This document shows positions 38,801-53,434 of a stretch of 64,000 nt of DNA, in pieces. How positions within the stretch are numbered: position 1 is the first letter of the stretch; the number at the start of each line of letters is the position of its first letter. Location of the stretch: positions 8,227,260 to 8,291,259 of the forward strand of contig JACBWW010000008.1 in assembly GCA_020086605.1 (NCBI GenBank), in the 5' to 3' direction. A program made the position numbers and the translations under genes. The notes beneath the pieces are model-generated. The model was given only the letters and a program-made list of their open reading frames with translations, did no database searches and had not been told where the DNA came from. The stretch comes from Lanius collurio. Its lineage: Eukaryota; Chordata; Aves; Passeriformes; Laniidae.

Positions 38801-41124
38801 TAGATATGGTTTTAAGAATAACCTGTTTCTTTGTGGGAATTATAAAAAAAGGCAAAATTAATTAGCCATTAGCCAAAATGAATTACTAACATTCTAAAAG
38901 TGTTTACTAAGGCCTCTGTAGAGTCCTCTATAGAACTTTAGAGTATTATATGCATTTCTTTATTCTAGTCATACGTGGATTTCAAGTTCACAAGCTGGAA
39001 TCCACGCCTAGATGTATCCAAATATTTCTTATCTATATATGTTTTTCTTTTTTATATTTTGCATATCCCAGAAGATTTGATGCTCACTTGAATTAAAATG
39101 AAGTTAAGAGAAATGGTAGGATAGGATTTAAGGACGTTTTCATTTCTGTGACTCAATCTTAACAGCATTACAAAGTTGTTCATTAATAATCCCTGAAATA
39201 AAATGTGACTACTTGGCCCGTAGTAGTTTCATTGATATTCAAAAAGAAATATAAACTATCTCCTGCTCTTAATATTCTAGTATGAGCTAGATTTTGGGGT
39301 TTTTTTAAGTGAATAAAAAAGCCCAGAATAAAATATGGCATTACTCAATCTGGAAAGCATGAAATGACTGTTAATATCTGTGGAGTGATTATTGCATTCT
39401 CTGTTCAGAAAGAAACTGAGGCTTGTTTTTCAGTTTTTAAGTACCACATATGTCTTCATCACATTTAAATTTTGGAGTTTGCATGCAGATGTGATCATTA
39501 TGCTGTTTTGAGTCTGAGCACAAGTATCTCACATGCATAGTCATATTGAAGAAATTACATCTCTAGTATTTCTTCTTTCAGAATTGCATGCTAAAATTCT
39601 TCTAGGAGTTTTACCCACAGTCTTCCACCCTGTATGTTGTAGTAGGATGGCACACTCCCACCAAATTGTGAGTGAACTTAGCTGTCCATTTACCTATGAA
39701 GAGCATCTTACAAAAGGCAGAAAGCAGTGAGTTATCATGCAGTGAGTACCTACATCTTACAAGGCAGTGCTAACTCAAACATCTCTTAAACAACTTCAGA
39801 TGTGGGACTTTCATCATAAGTGGTAGCCTAAGAATTGGAAAAGTAAATTGTCACACTCAGGAATATTATTGTTACAACCAAATGTCACTACCTGGTCTTC
39901 TAGTACTCAGTGCTGAAGTAGAGTGTTTATTTGACATGATACAGCAAAACCAGAGCTGGGACAGCTGTCATCTTGGAGATAAAGCAATCTGTCCACACCT
40001 TAACTTCATAACCTGCAAAAAAATCTTCCTGAATTTTAAATTCCTCTGGTGTTAGCCACAGGCAGTGCATGGACTGACTTCAGCCCCTTCACTAGAGCAC
40101 TCTGGCATAAAGTGTGTGCCAGCACTGTGTAGCTGAATGCAAGGCATACTGCACTGGCGCTGTTTGTACCACCAGCTCTGCCTTACAGGCACCGTGACTC
40201 TAGGCAATTAACCAAAGCCCAGAACATCAGCAATTTAAAGTGAGTTTAACAACTGGAGGGGAACAAGTAGTTAACTTTGCAGCTAAAATGAAAGGAATGC
40301 TTTAAATTCTTATCTTTGCTTTTGGGAGATTGACAAGTAGTTACAACTCTCTAGGGAGGTAGTTTTGAACAGAAGACTACACACTGGCTGAAGGACTTCT
40401 CTGCTGAAAGAAAACTGGGAGGGAAAGAAAAAGGAAAATAGGTTTTAGAAGGTACTTATCTCTGGAGTAAAAATATCTAGAAGACCAAAACTTAAAACTC
40501 AGTAACTATCTTCTGAGCATTCATTGCCATTGTCTTAAAGAAATAAATATAGCTTGTTACACCACTGGTAGCGAAAAATACAGGCAAAGCAGAACCTTAC
40601 CACAACAACATCAATTTATGTGCAGATGGAATAACAGAAATCCTTTTAAAATACTGAGGATGTGTTAAAATAAAATCAATATAAAATTAATGTCCCTGTT
40701 CAACACTTCTAATAAAGGTGCTATTCAATTTCTGGATCATTCTGTGGGATACTGTCCTGGTTTTGCCTGCAATACATGTGCTAAATATGAATTCTAGGTT
40801 TCATAGCATCTATTCTTTTTCATGCTTCTTCTCCTGTTAATTTGTATTATGTACACATCAAGAGAATAGAAAACGTAAGTGTTTTATTGTAGTAATTATT
40901 AAACAGACATCTCATACTGAGAATGTAGTTGTTTCCTTACTTCCCTACAACCTCCAGCTGTGAGCTTTCAGTCTTATAAACTCTAAATAGTTGGCCTATC
41001 AACATGTGGCTGCTACAACAAGTGGTAGTGGTAGTTGGTAATTTTACCGTTTAGCTTATACTCAGTACTTTGGTACAGGGCTAGAAGCTCAGTGCTTTTT
41101 GCCTCAGCATACTATTGCAATCTA

Positions 41125-41169
41125 AAAGTTATTAGCCATAAAGTTATTAGCCATAAAGTTATTAGCCAT
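41125..41169. repeat. 3 x 15-bp exact tandem repeat
   Basis: The unit aaagttattagccat is present three times without mismatch. Confidence 0.97.
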
Positions 41170-44100
41170 GAGTGGTGATAAAATCCTGTGGGACTTTTAA
41201 TCTGTTATTACATGTGTGTATGTTAGTTCACCTGCCTTGCCAAAATAGCAACTTGGAAATTACTTTTTGCTCTTTGATCTTGGTTTTTTAGTAACTAATT
41301 TTCTGTGTTGCTTGCATGAAAAGACTGCCTGATCAGGCTCTAAGAAATTTGATGGCTAGTGATAAGAACAAATGCTAAGTAGCTTCCTTGTTCTTTCCAT
41401 GATATAAGAAAATAATAATTTATTGCTCTGCAATGCTGTGTTTGCTTAACATAAGACCTATTCATACTATCATGGTAAAATGAAGTATTCTTAATGATGC
41501 CTGTCTAAATTTTTATTTTACTCAGCATAAAATCTAAATAGTACTTTATGAATCTCAGGCAGATGACAAGTGATGCACATGCAAGTTGACTTCACTTCCA
41601 GTGACAAAGAATGTAATACTTGTCATGCGGGTGGGAAAATTTGTAAGTGATCTCATTTGCTTTGGAGTAGGAAGGAAACATGAAATGCAATAACTTATGA
41701 AATAAAATGGCAATGAATTTAGGAAATGTGACAGTTGTTTTGGCAACATGCTTAAGTATGTAAATAGTTCCATTACAGTCAGTTTCCTCAGTGAGACTAC
41801 TCAGTATCTTTAAGTTAGACAAATTGCATAATAAAAAACTTTTAGAGCCAATGAAAGACAATCAAGAAATAATTTTCTGCATATGATTATTTTGAACAGA
41901 ATACCTAGATTTAAGAAATCTAGGAGGGTTTTTTTCCATAATTTTTACTATTATGTGATGTTGCAGAATGTTGAAAATGGATTTTGAATAATCTTTTTTG
42001 ATGTGCAGTTATTTGAATATTACTAAATACTGTAGAAAATAAGAAATTAATTATGAAATTTTAAAAAATCTACTCTAGTTTTATAGAGTTATAAAGATCA
42101 AACTGTATCCATTTTTGGTATAATGGGTAAGTCTGCTTTCTGAAACACTTTGCAAAATCATGTTTAATGAGTAATACCTTTTTTATTTTTTTAACTTAAT
42201 TGAAAAGAACGTCTACCCCGTAATGAAAAAGATAGGAAAGAGTAAGATCTCAGAAGTCTTCTATAGCTAATCTAACGTACTCAGAAGAAATCGCATAATT
42301 TATGCTGTTTGACATTGGCCTTGCTCATGTTGTGCATCAGACAGTTTAGCATTACTACAAGTTTTCCTGTTACACACCTTTTCCTGGCACAGAATTATTA
42401 GAAAAATAGTCCCCAAAATTGCAGGCGGTGTATCCTAATTTTTAAACCCTTTGTAGTTTCTGATGTCCTACATTAAGTTTGAAACAGGAAGCAGTAACAT
42501 ACAGATGATAGTTGGTTGCATTTTTGGCTTTCATGTAGAGTAAGATATTTTCTAAGGAATTTTTATCTCCTTTCCTGGAATAAAATACTTAGTGTCCAAA
42601 TTTAACCAAGAAATTAGAGTGCTATGTGTTAAGTTCTGGGAGTATTTTTTTTTTTACTTTTATCTGTGAGAAAGGTGTTTCTGTTAAGCTTCTTTAAAAC
42701 TGATACAAACATTTAAGTAGGCTTGTTGTCAGTTTTTGAAGGCTTCAGCAGGACATTTATCTTGCAAGAACATTGTTTTGTTTCTCTTTTGAATAATGAA
42801 GTTATTAAGTAATAGAAGTTCACATAGTCTCACTTCCTGTCTGAGCTGCTGAGCATGATCAGCAACACTCGTGGAGATTTGTGAGGTACTTGCTGATAGT
42901 TTTCAAGATCTTTCAGACATTTTTGTGTAGAGGGAGATTTTCAGTGTGTTCAGGCAAGAACGTTGTCATGTTTCTGCAGCTGTCATCTCCATGATGCTGA
43001 CTTTCGTGCATAGCCAGCTGCTAAGTGACAAAAAGAATTAGAAACTTTCAGCCTAACTGATAATAGAAAAAGATTTTTTCTCTTGCTTTGTAGAAGCATA
43101 GACGTTTTAGGACCAAAATTCAACTGATTGTTTTTTCTTAAAGCTCTTACTGGTGGTCTTTGAATTTGTTACTGGGTTTTTAAAGGACAGTAAGATGTTA
43201 AGGTGGGGCTTTGAAGATAACAGTATTTATGGACATATACCTGAAATAGGTCATGAAGCTTAAATGTGTCACATTAAAGGTTAAAAGTCAGAAAGGATCA
43301 GCATCGGGATGCATCAAAATAAATAGTTTAGACAAAACTTTTCCAGAAGCACAATATTTCAAGCAAGAACACACACACAAAAAGCTATCTATATATTAGC
43401 AAGATACTTTCCTCATATGCCAGAAGAGATGGAAGTAACGGAAAAGGCAAAAAAAACTAACCCTTCTTTTTAGGATCCACCTTACATTTCATTTAATGAA
43501 TAGCTTGTTGTATCACTTACTCGAAATAGAGTGCCATAATAAAATAAAAGCAGAAAGTTATTTAGCATGTACAGATTGATTTTTAAGTTTTCTTCAGGTC
43601 CAAAAAAATATTGGAATACTGAATTACTTTTATGTGGTATGAGATTTATTTCTATGTATTTGTTTAGTGGTAGAAAAGACTTCTCAATTACTATAACATC
43701 TTACCTGTTCCCAATTGCTCCTAAAGTGTACGTATAATAATCTTCATGCCTACCTCTCCAGCCTACAGGAAAAATAGTTCAATCTCTTTTCTCTAAAAGA
43801 AATGAGTTTTGTATTGTCCTAAAATGAATGACAGATGTTGCTGCTAATAAATCCAAAGAGAAACAGCTCCATTGTTGAAATCATATATAACCCTGGCCCT
43901 CTCAGTCAATTGCTTGCATTGCTTCTGTAGCATAGGGCCTTTCCCTTAGTTTTAATTCACCACTGGATAGATTCACATATTCTCTTTTCTTCTTTTGTAT
44001 CTTCTTTATGCAACTTACCATGTGTTAAGTCTGTTGGCAAAGTTGGTGTGGAAGTTTTTTGTGGTTACACTGATTTTGATGTGCTTGACATATACAATGC

Positions 44101-47100
44101 TATATATGTCTGCTCAAAGGCAGGAACTGGCTCTCCGCAGCTGTTTGACTTCATTAACTGTTCTTCACAAAATAGTTTGTGATGAATTTGCAAGTAACTG
44201 ACATAACATGAAACTTTCTTGTCTTCTTTCTATGTTGCACTTCCTCCACCCACCCCGACCCCGCCTGACGTGATGACTCTTGGCCCTTCTAGCAATCACA
44301 CTGGACCATTCAAACATTATCCCAGCCTTCATTTAGGTTCATGACTTCCAGCTACACAGAACATCTGCTTTTTTATGTTCACACTAGTGAAGTATTCCAC
44401 TGGAGCTGGAATATCACTGGTTTTTGTTAACTAATTATCATTTCAGAAATTTCATCTACAAAAAATTAAACCAAAACAAAATTAACAAGAAACGACCAAG
44501 GCTCATAATTTTAAAAGATCAATAATGACTGATGATCTTTGATCAGATATATAGAAGTTGGTGAACAAATTATCGTAAAGAGAAACTGTGAAAATAAAAG
44601 CTTGCCTATACTATACATAAAATCAGTTTAATGTTTACTATGCAAATGTTTAGAAATATTATGGAACATATTTTTATTTATAATTTAAATATAATCACTC
44701 AGACTATAGACTAATAAATTTCAATTTACACTACCCATTGTGGATTTTGATTTCATTGCCTTTTTTAGAGGTAGCACTGAATTTCATAACTATTTAAAAT
44801 AATGAAAAAGTAGTTAAAATAATTATGATGTGCGTAGAGGTGTGAATCTTGATCTCAGCATGTAAAGGAGTTTTCTAAAAAAAAACACACCTTTTTAACA
44901 TCCTATGTTCCTATACCCAGCCAAGATACTATTTGAAATTACTGACAATATAATTTGTAGTGGAATCAGTCAAGTAAGTTGCAGCAAGAGTTATAGCAAA
45001 GCTGAGTAAATCTGGTATTGTTCTATGTTCAACATCTTATGAATGAATTCCCACATCACTCCTCATTTACAGTTCCATGAGAAATATTAGCTGCTGTTGC
45101 GAGACAAATGTGAAAGTGTCATGTTTAAAGTAATCTCTCTCCTTCAGTCTTCAGAGAGTCAGCTTGAGTATGCTCCATTCAGCTCACAGGGATTCACAAT
45201 GCTGCTTTCAAGGCCATGTGAATATTATTGTGAAAAATGTGTTGGAGGAGCCCAGGACGGGAGCAAGTTCCCTGCAGATGAGAGTGAGTGCTGCCTTGCA
45301 TCACCTCTGTGCAGGCTGAAGGCAGGGCCTCTGCCATGCTTCAGAGTGTTGAGCAGTTTTCTTCCACACAATAACTCAGAGTACAGACATTATCTATCAT
45401 CTCTGATAGCAGCACTCACTGTTATATTGTGAAGCATGTTCAATCACAGACTATTTCCACTTACTTCATCTTAGGGCAGCAGGAAAATTTCAGGTAGGAC
45501 TCAAAGTCACAGGCCACAGACAGTTTTAAACATTGTATCTGGAGGGCAAAATGAACCTTTGACCTCATGAATCTTTGAGTCTTTATGAGATAAAAACCTT
45601 GAAATGTTGGCTGCCTTAGCCACATGTGTACTGCAAAGTGTTAATACAAAGTTCTGCGTGACTCCATGCTCGTTAGAGGTTTTTTTATCAGCATTGGTTA
45701 TTGAACTTGCCAGAGGACTATGAAAAGCTGCATTTTAAGCAATTTGTGTCCTCTGCTAGAGAGAAAGCCCTTCTGTATCATTCCAGAACAGAAGTCAGTG
45801 GTGTTTTCCCCCTTTAGCATCCTTGTCTGGACAAAGAACTTATTTTAAGTGGTGAGGCTCACCCCAAACAAAAAAAGAAATTCATACCTACTCCCTTCTC
45901 TTCTTTTTCCTATACTTGTTATTCTCTGCTAACAGATCCCTCTTAGAAGATAGACATCTTCTCAATATCTGTGAAAGGGAATGTTGCCAAAGGTGGTGAC
46001 ACACACAAGTAGTGAGAGGAATTCCTCCCTCATATTCAAGCATATGAAGAGTGAAGTCTAGAGCACACTCATTCCCTGCATAGCCAAGCAATCGGAGAAG
46101 AACTGCACCATCTACCCATAAAGGAACTACTTTCTTTCTTCTGTTAAAGGTTCATATGCGTTCAAAGATGCTATGTGTTCTAGCATTTACCAGCACTTTG
46201 GATTCTGTCTTTTGCATTTAAGTATTAGGAGTACATGATACAAGGCATTATTTTGTGTCTTACATCTTCCAGCATTTTCTTATTTGATAGACACCTGTTC
46301 ATAGTGGAGGAAAGACTTAAAATAAAACAAGCAAAAAAAAAAAACATAAAAAAAGGAAGCTACTGTGTCTATTGTTTTTTTACAATCACCTGTCTGTAAT
46401 CATGTAGGCATTATGAATGTTGTGAGCATGATGTTTAGACCAATGAAGATGAATGCTGCATTAAATGTGGAAGAATGGTTCATATTTTGTATGAGTAACA
46501 TTAGTACAACACTGAGTAGTACTAAGGTATATCTTAGTATACCTTATATCTACTGAGTAGTAGAAGGTATATCTTCTTTGTCTACATTTTTCCAGAGTTC
46601 ATTTTTTCTTCTGACAACATATCTTTTTCTCCATCTCTTCAGCAATAATAGGACTTTTATTGAGTTTTTTCCATGCATAGGTTTGCTATTTATTGAAATT
46701 ATTCCATAACATTCAAATTGTTACATCTGTAGGGGTGCATTGTTTTGCTGGGCACCAGAAAAACAGTTGAAATGCATAGACACTGTACTGTTTAATTCAC
46801 TGCACCAAAAGTGCTTTTAACATCCTGAATGAAACATCTCTTGTTAGAACTCAGGGGATACAATTTCATAACCCTTATTCCTCATTTTCTTGTTTTAAGA
46901 AGCCAAACAGTAGGTCTTTTGGGGCACTGTTCTAACCACTTAACAAAGTGAAAGTATCCCCTTTCTCTTTCAAAAATGTGCATGTTTGATGCTGATCTAG
47001 AAAGGTAGGAAATAGTGTTGTTCTCCTTTAAAAACAATACTTCAATAAAATTAATGGTTTTGACAAGTTCCTTTGTAAGATTCTTAACTTTTACAGCTGT

Positions 47101-50100
47101 GACATTAATGCATTTAGTGTAGTTTATACTTGACAGTTTGGACTACAGAGTATATAAGCTGAATTAAAAAGCATTGAGGAAGATTATGGCATTGAGGAAA
47201 CAATTCCTTGAAAGCTATGTAACATCAGTAACAGAAAAGGCCATGAGGAGGAAGGAGGGAGAGGCAGACTATAAGGTCTGAAAACTCCTCTGACTGCTCT
47301 TATTTCCTCTTCTCTCTCTTGCTCATTTGAAAGCAAGAAAACAAGATACTTCTACCCCATTCTCAAACTGAGATGTTGGAACTTGATTGCAATGATTTAT
47401 TGCTTTATACTTAAGAGTGAGTTCAAGGTAACTACTTATAGAAAGTGTCATATGTAATTACTAGTATAAATAGCTTAACACAGGGTACTAATGAGTAGAA
47501 GGGAGCAGAAGAAAAGGAAAAGAATGCTTTTATATTATCTGGACCAGTCCATATATTCAGGCTGCTAACATGAAAAGTGTGCTCTGGTGTACATATGTAT
47601 CTGCTGCTCATCTCATTATTTACCTCACCATAAAGCTGTATGTGATGTGAAAAAGTAAAGCTTAAAGCAAAGACTGCCTGCGTTGCACTGCTGTTGTACT
47701 TTCCCCTTTATTTTTCAAACAAAAGTAAGGAGGATGTAAAAGCACAAATATTAGTATGTTTGTGTGTTTAAAATATTGACTAGATAGAGGGAGCATGCTT
47801 TTTTGTTTTCCTAATCTTGATTCTTGGCAAGCCCCAATTTAACCCCGATTTAGTGTAATCTAAATCCTAACCCTGTCTGGAAACTAAGCCTTAAATCAGA
47901 AATGGTAATCATGGAAATTTGTATTGCCGCCCTTTGCAGTCCTCTTGTCTTTTATTCACCAGTGCAAAATATGTAGTATTTTCCTTATGAATATTTGCAT
48001 ATGGAAATATGTGGGATGCTGTATCCTCTTTGTTTCAGGAGTTTAGCATTTCTTTTCCTAAATATATGGTACTCAGCACTTAAAATACTGAATTCTCTGC
48101 CCTTGTTTCATTATCTCAGACTCTGACTCCTCTCCTTGTGTTAGATAAGGGACATCTGGTAGGGATGCTTGGATTCCCTACCTTTTTTTTTTTTTCTTTT
48201 TTTTTTTTTAGGACACAGCTTTTTGTATTTCCTGTTATGTTCCAATTAAACAGAACTGACAGACATCCAAAAGTTCAGTCATAACCAAATTTCAGCACAT
48301 TTATGTTCAGATTATATGCTCTGCTCTAAGTTGTGAAACTCCCTTGTACAAATCTGAGAATAAACTCTTATTTTGAGGCTTGTGTTTTTATATGAGTGAT
48401 GACTCTAGAAATATTAATTCTTCTTCTTCAGAATGTTATTGTTGAAGCACTGTGAGAATTATTTCATTGTTCATGTGAGTGAGATGGGTCATTTTGGGAA
48501 ATGCTTGCTGTGTGCAGTCTAACTGCTGAAAGGTGCAAATTCCTTTTTCCATTTTCATGTCTTTATGAAGATACCTAATTTCAAAGGCTCAGCGCACTCA
48601 TTTGTTAAAACAGAGAACTTATTTAAAGCTAAATGCTAATAACAATGAATGTTAACTGACTTAATGCAATGTGAAATTGCTGCTTCAACATTCATACAAA
48701 TGATAATTCAGTATAAGTGGCTCTATGTTCTCTTATATAGACATTACTTTGCAATTTGCAGGGTAATTGCATATAGAGCTACTAAACAAATTTGTTTTCT
48801 TTTGTATTAAAAATGCTTTGCACATCTCTTCAGTATATGAAGGTATTTTGAAATGCATGGGGTTTGATGGAATGGTATGGACAGCTGTTCTTACGTTGAA
48901 CTTTTACTGAACATCTTAACAATGTCTAATGCTCTTTCCTTGTATCATAAAATTTTATGAAATTAAAGAGAACTCACAACCGATATTGAGGTCTGTTATT
49001 CTAGGCCAGCCATTACTTTGCTTTACTCATGTACAGGACCACTAAGAAAAAGTATCCATCTCTATATAGCAACTTTGAACAAAGGATCCCACGAAATAAT
49101 TTATTGTGTGTTCATAATTACTTCTATTTGCCAAAATTTGCCTTGTAAAATGTTTCAATATGAATGATGTTTATGAACTGGCACTTCTCTGATGCTTTAT
49201 ATCTTTTAAATACAATTTAATTTTCATGTATAATTAGAATTGACCCTAGTTTTATTTTTCGATTCCTTTATATGCATAGTTTTTCAATAATAGCACAGAA
49301 TACCAACTTCACTGCAAAATGGTGATTTTCATTCCTCCTCTAGTCTCTTTGATTTTACTGTTCTCAATCCTGCATTCATTTCAGTAAGAAGAAGAATGAT
49401 TTTGAATAATACGGTCATGATGTCAAAATAGTGCAAATTATATGCTGCTGCCATCTGGAATAGTGAAAATAAAAGCTTTATTTACACTGTTCTTTGAAAT
49501 AATAAACTTTATTGTGGCAGTTTATCTTCAGTATCTATAGTGTATTCTGGGAATGCTCCATGTGTGCCTTTTTATTCTGTGAGCTACAGAATGACTAAAA
49601 TTTGCCTGTGGCAAACCTATCGGTGAATCTTGAAATAGATTTACTTTCTTTTCTTCCTGAATAGAGTGGAGAACCACCTTCCATTGCACAGTAAGAATGA
49701 TTGCTTCACATAAGTATTTTTAAGAGGCACAGTCAAACACTCTGTGTATTTTAGTTAGGCAGATTAAACAGGTTTAACTACAGGTCAGTATTCTATTCTA
49801 CATATAAATATGAGCTCTAGATTCATATTCTGGAACATGGGTGTTTCAACAGTGAAAATAGTTAATGTGAAATTAAATACTTAACAAACATATTAGCCAG
49901 TTTTCTTGACAATTGTCTGGCCTTGAGCCCTGATGCTATCACGTTGCCTTTATACTCCATAACCCAACCCCCCCCCCCCGCAAAAAAGTAATAATAATTT
50001 GCTTTGTATACTTCACATTTGTACTTCATATCCATAGCATAGTAATATCATCATATTATACTGTAACTCAGAAGGCTATTCACACTATTCAGTCTTTCTT

Positions 50101-50921
50101 GTTAAAACATGATGGTGGTTGCGAGTGATTCAGTAAGGTAGCTATGCAAAATTTAAGACTTCAAGACTCAATCTGTTTCTAAAAGCTAACACTTTCCTTG
50201 CTGCCAGCAGGGCCTACACATGATCTGAAAGTAACCTTTTACAGAAAAAGTAGCCAGAATGTTAAGAAGCTGTTGCACAAATCCTAGATAAATATCACCA
50301 TCTTCCTCTTTCTTTAACTGTGTTGTATGTAAGACATGCAGGTTTACCACATAGGATCAAAGCCATTGTACTGAAATCTTCTTTCTTTGGCTCCAGCTTT
50401 TGTATATACATAGTCTTGACAGTACACCTTCAAACATAGCTTGGGAAGTTTCTGAAATCTTATGAAATAATTACGTAATTTAAAAAATAAACAGATTGCA
50501 ACAGCACATTTTTTTATAAGAGGAGAGGAAACAGAGTTAAGTGATGAGCAGAACAGGATTAATAATATATATTTGTGGCACAACTGTGCTTTTTTCTGTC
50601 AATATCACTGAAAGATAAGTATAGTTTCTTTTTTTGGTAGAGCATAATTTTAACTTGTGGCTATTTTCAAGATATCACTCTATCAAAAATACTATTCACA
50701 CAAAAACACTGAATTTGAGTGTCTACCCTAAGCACTGTTGCATTTATGAGGACAAGCTCACATCTAGGACAAATGCAGCAACATGTAGAATTACGTATTT
50801 TACATTTGTTTTAGGTATACTTATATTGAAATCTGAATGTAAAGGCTAATGTGCTTTTTCCAAACAAGTTCTTGGAAGGGAAGTAGTTATTAAACTGGCA
50901 GCAAAGACATTGTTTACAGAA

Positions 50922-52050
50922 CATAGAATCATAAAATGGCCCGTGTTGGAAGGTACCTTAAAGATCATCTATTTCCAAACCCTCTGGAATGGACAGGGAC
51001 ACCTTCCACTAGACCAAGTTGCTCAGAGCCCTCTCCAGCCTTACGTTGGACACTTCCTTGCCAGGTTCAATTCCAGCTTCACCTAAGCCTTCGTGACCTC
51101 ATCCCTACACAACCATACTTCATCTATCTACTCTTCTCAGGTCTCCACCCATCCTAGCTTCAACTGCCTGTGCATTTGCTTCTTTCCCTTCAGTCTGTCC
51201 AGCAGTTCCCTGCTCAGTCTTGCTGTTCTCTTGCCTTCCTTGCCCAGTTTCTTGCTCCTGGGGATTGCCAGCTCTTGTGCTCTGTGGAAGACTTCCTTAA
51301 ATATCTGCCAGATCTGTTCCACTCCCTTGTCCCTGAGGGAAGTTTCCCAGTGGATCCCACGGCTATCTCCTTGAGGAGTTGAAAGTCTGCTTTCTCTGAG
51401 GAGTTGAAAGTTCAGGGACATAACTTTGTTCCTCACCTGGTCCATATTCCTGAGGACTGCAAACTCCACCAATGCATGATCGCTGCAGCTCAGGTCCCTC
51501 AAATCTTGGCATTCAAGATTAGCTCACACTGGTGCCTATCAAATCCCGAATTGTGTCCCCTGTGGGCTGCTGTCTATTCCCTGGCTCAAGAAGTTGTCCC
51601 CCATGCTTTCCAAGAGTCTCCTGGCATACCTGCAGCTTGCTGTGCTTCTTTCCCAGCAGATTTGGGGATGGTTGAAGTGCCCCAGCAGGAAAAGAGCCTG
51701 CAAACATGACACCTCCTGTAGCTGGAGCGAGAAGGCTTCATCAATAGGCTCCCTTTGATCAGGGTTCTGTACCTAAAACCATCCACAAGGTTCCCTTTGT
51801 TGCCTCGGTCCCTGATTCTGACCTGCTCATGGCTGTTCTTCAGAGACAGCTCTTCACACTCAGTCTACCTCCTGATGTAGAGGGCAACCCCTCTGCCTCC
51901 CTCTTTCCTCACCTGTCTCTTCTGGAGAGCCTGTAGCCATCAACAGTCACACTCCAGTTTCAGTAAATGGCAAGAAAATCACAACTTTCTAGCAGCACAG
52001 TGGCTTCCAGCTTCTGTTTGTTGTCTATTCTGCGTGCATTGGTGAGCAAT
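50922..52050 (-). pseudogene. CR1 LINE copy with internal deletion, antisense
   Basis: The 3' end (atagaatcataaaatgg, ttggaaggtaccttaaagat, tccactagaccaagttgctc) occupies 50922-51060. The sequence then jumps, without any RT, to endonuclease and linker sequence. A - strand frame at 51137-51502 begins RDLSCSDHALVEF, the SDH motif of the AP-type endonuclease C-terminus, and ends KGKKQMHRQLKLGW. Further right lie other endonuclease segments up to tctgcgtgcattgg. The RT domain is missing, so the copy is internally deleted as well as mutated. Confidence 0.87.
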
Positions 52051-53434
52051 ATCAAAAGAGAGTTTAGAAATACTAAGAACCATGATACTAAGCAAGGCAA
52101 GGTCATTTTGTAACATTCTCTCATAAGGGCTCATCTGGTAAGCTCTCTTTGTAATTGTCTTCTATGTTGTTCAGATTATACACTGAAAAACAACTTTTGT
52201 GGAGTTTATGCAGCAACTGGACACTATACTAGTGCAGTACTAAATGCATTCTTTTAATGCCAATAATGAAATTCAGTGCCTTTAAGACACATAACAAATA
52301 CAAAGAATGTGCTCTATTTCTAAATCCCTTGTATCTGTCATCCTAAACAAAATATGTATTACATGTATAAGTCACTAAGCCACAAGGACAGAGGAATCTG
52401 ACCTTTAATGGCCTCTCAAACTGACAGTACCGAATGGCGTTGAGAAGGTCACGTCTGATTTAAATTGTTGATGAATTGCAAACTAATTTACTAGAAGTGA
52501 ATATTACGTGGGAAGAGCAGAATATACTATAGTTTAGAGCCTAATGAGCATGTTAATGATCAGTGAAAAATATTTTTCTGGCCACCTCACATGGAATTGT
52601 AGATGTACCAATATATAAAAATTTGGTAGTAGTTACTTTTCTCTTACAGTGTCTAGATGCAGTTGTTCAATGATTTGATGCTCAGCTTTGTTTCATAGAG
52701 TGTTTGATGATCTGTCAAACTTGGTATCACTAAAGTGTAAAGACAGTTTTGTGCAAATAATAACTAAACTTACAGGAAAAAAGGTAATTAACATCTTAAA
52801 AATTAAATCCACTGTGATAAGCCCTCCAATTAGAAATTTCATTATTTCCCTGGTCCATTTGATGTTGAATATCTGGGTTTATTGCCAAATACCTGAAAGC
52901 CAAGTTGGATACAAGCCATAACTGTCAAAAATATCACAGTTCTGGGTATTTGAATGTTACATTGTGATGTTCCTCATGAAAATTTCATGAAGAGCATTCA
53001 TTCAAAGAGATTCTATGCGTAAGGCAGATGGATGGAATTTAATTGCCCTTATTAAAAATAAGAAAGGGAGGCTCTTTAGTACTCTATCCTATTAACATTC
53101 AAGTTAGATTATCTTTGTTGTACACTTAGGTATTTGTGAAAGGGACTCTAGGGTTTTCTGTATAAGCCAAGTAGGAAAGGTCAGGTCATAAAAATCCTGT
53201 TCTGTGTCACAAGTCAGATCCTGTCAGCTAATCCCAAAGCAAAGACTTAGTGTTTTTAAGCAGACGTGAAACATCGCTTTCTTTGGGAAGAGCCTATGGC
53301 TGGTGAATGATTTGACATTTATCAGCTGATTGGTAGAAATCCCTGTTCTGAAGAGTCATGGAAGCTTGCCATAGAGTTGTATTTACTGTACCAAGGCCCT
53401 GGGATGATGGGTGAATTAGAGGTGGAGATTATTT
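52051..53434. other. non-coding spacer between two CR1 copies
   Basis: No gene recognised. AT-rich unique sequence separates the antisense CR1 on the left from the sense CR1 on the right. Part of 53160-53434 may belong to the CR1 copy at 53435. Confidence 0.55.

Larger units (their letters stand above)
32151..50921. other. long AT-rich non-coding stretch
   Basis: No gene recognised in 18.8 kb. It holds the perfect inverted repeat 32718-32758, a possible old SINE tail near 35190-35246, the TA repeat 35806-35836, the 15-bp triplicate 41125-41169, a duplicated 24-bp unit near 46511-46575, T-runs at 48183-48210 and a C-run at 49970-49979. No open frame here shows a domain I can name. Confidence 0.55.

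Noticed and set aside
47850..47875. Telomere-like cctaaccc
   Set aside because: A single short match, not a repeat array.
51137..51502. 121-codon - strand frame as a host gene
   Set aside because: It matches the CR1 endonuclease C-terminus and linker.
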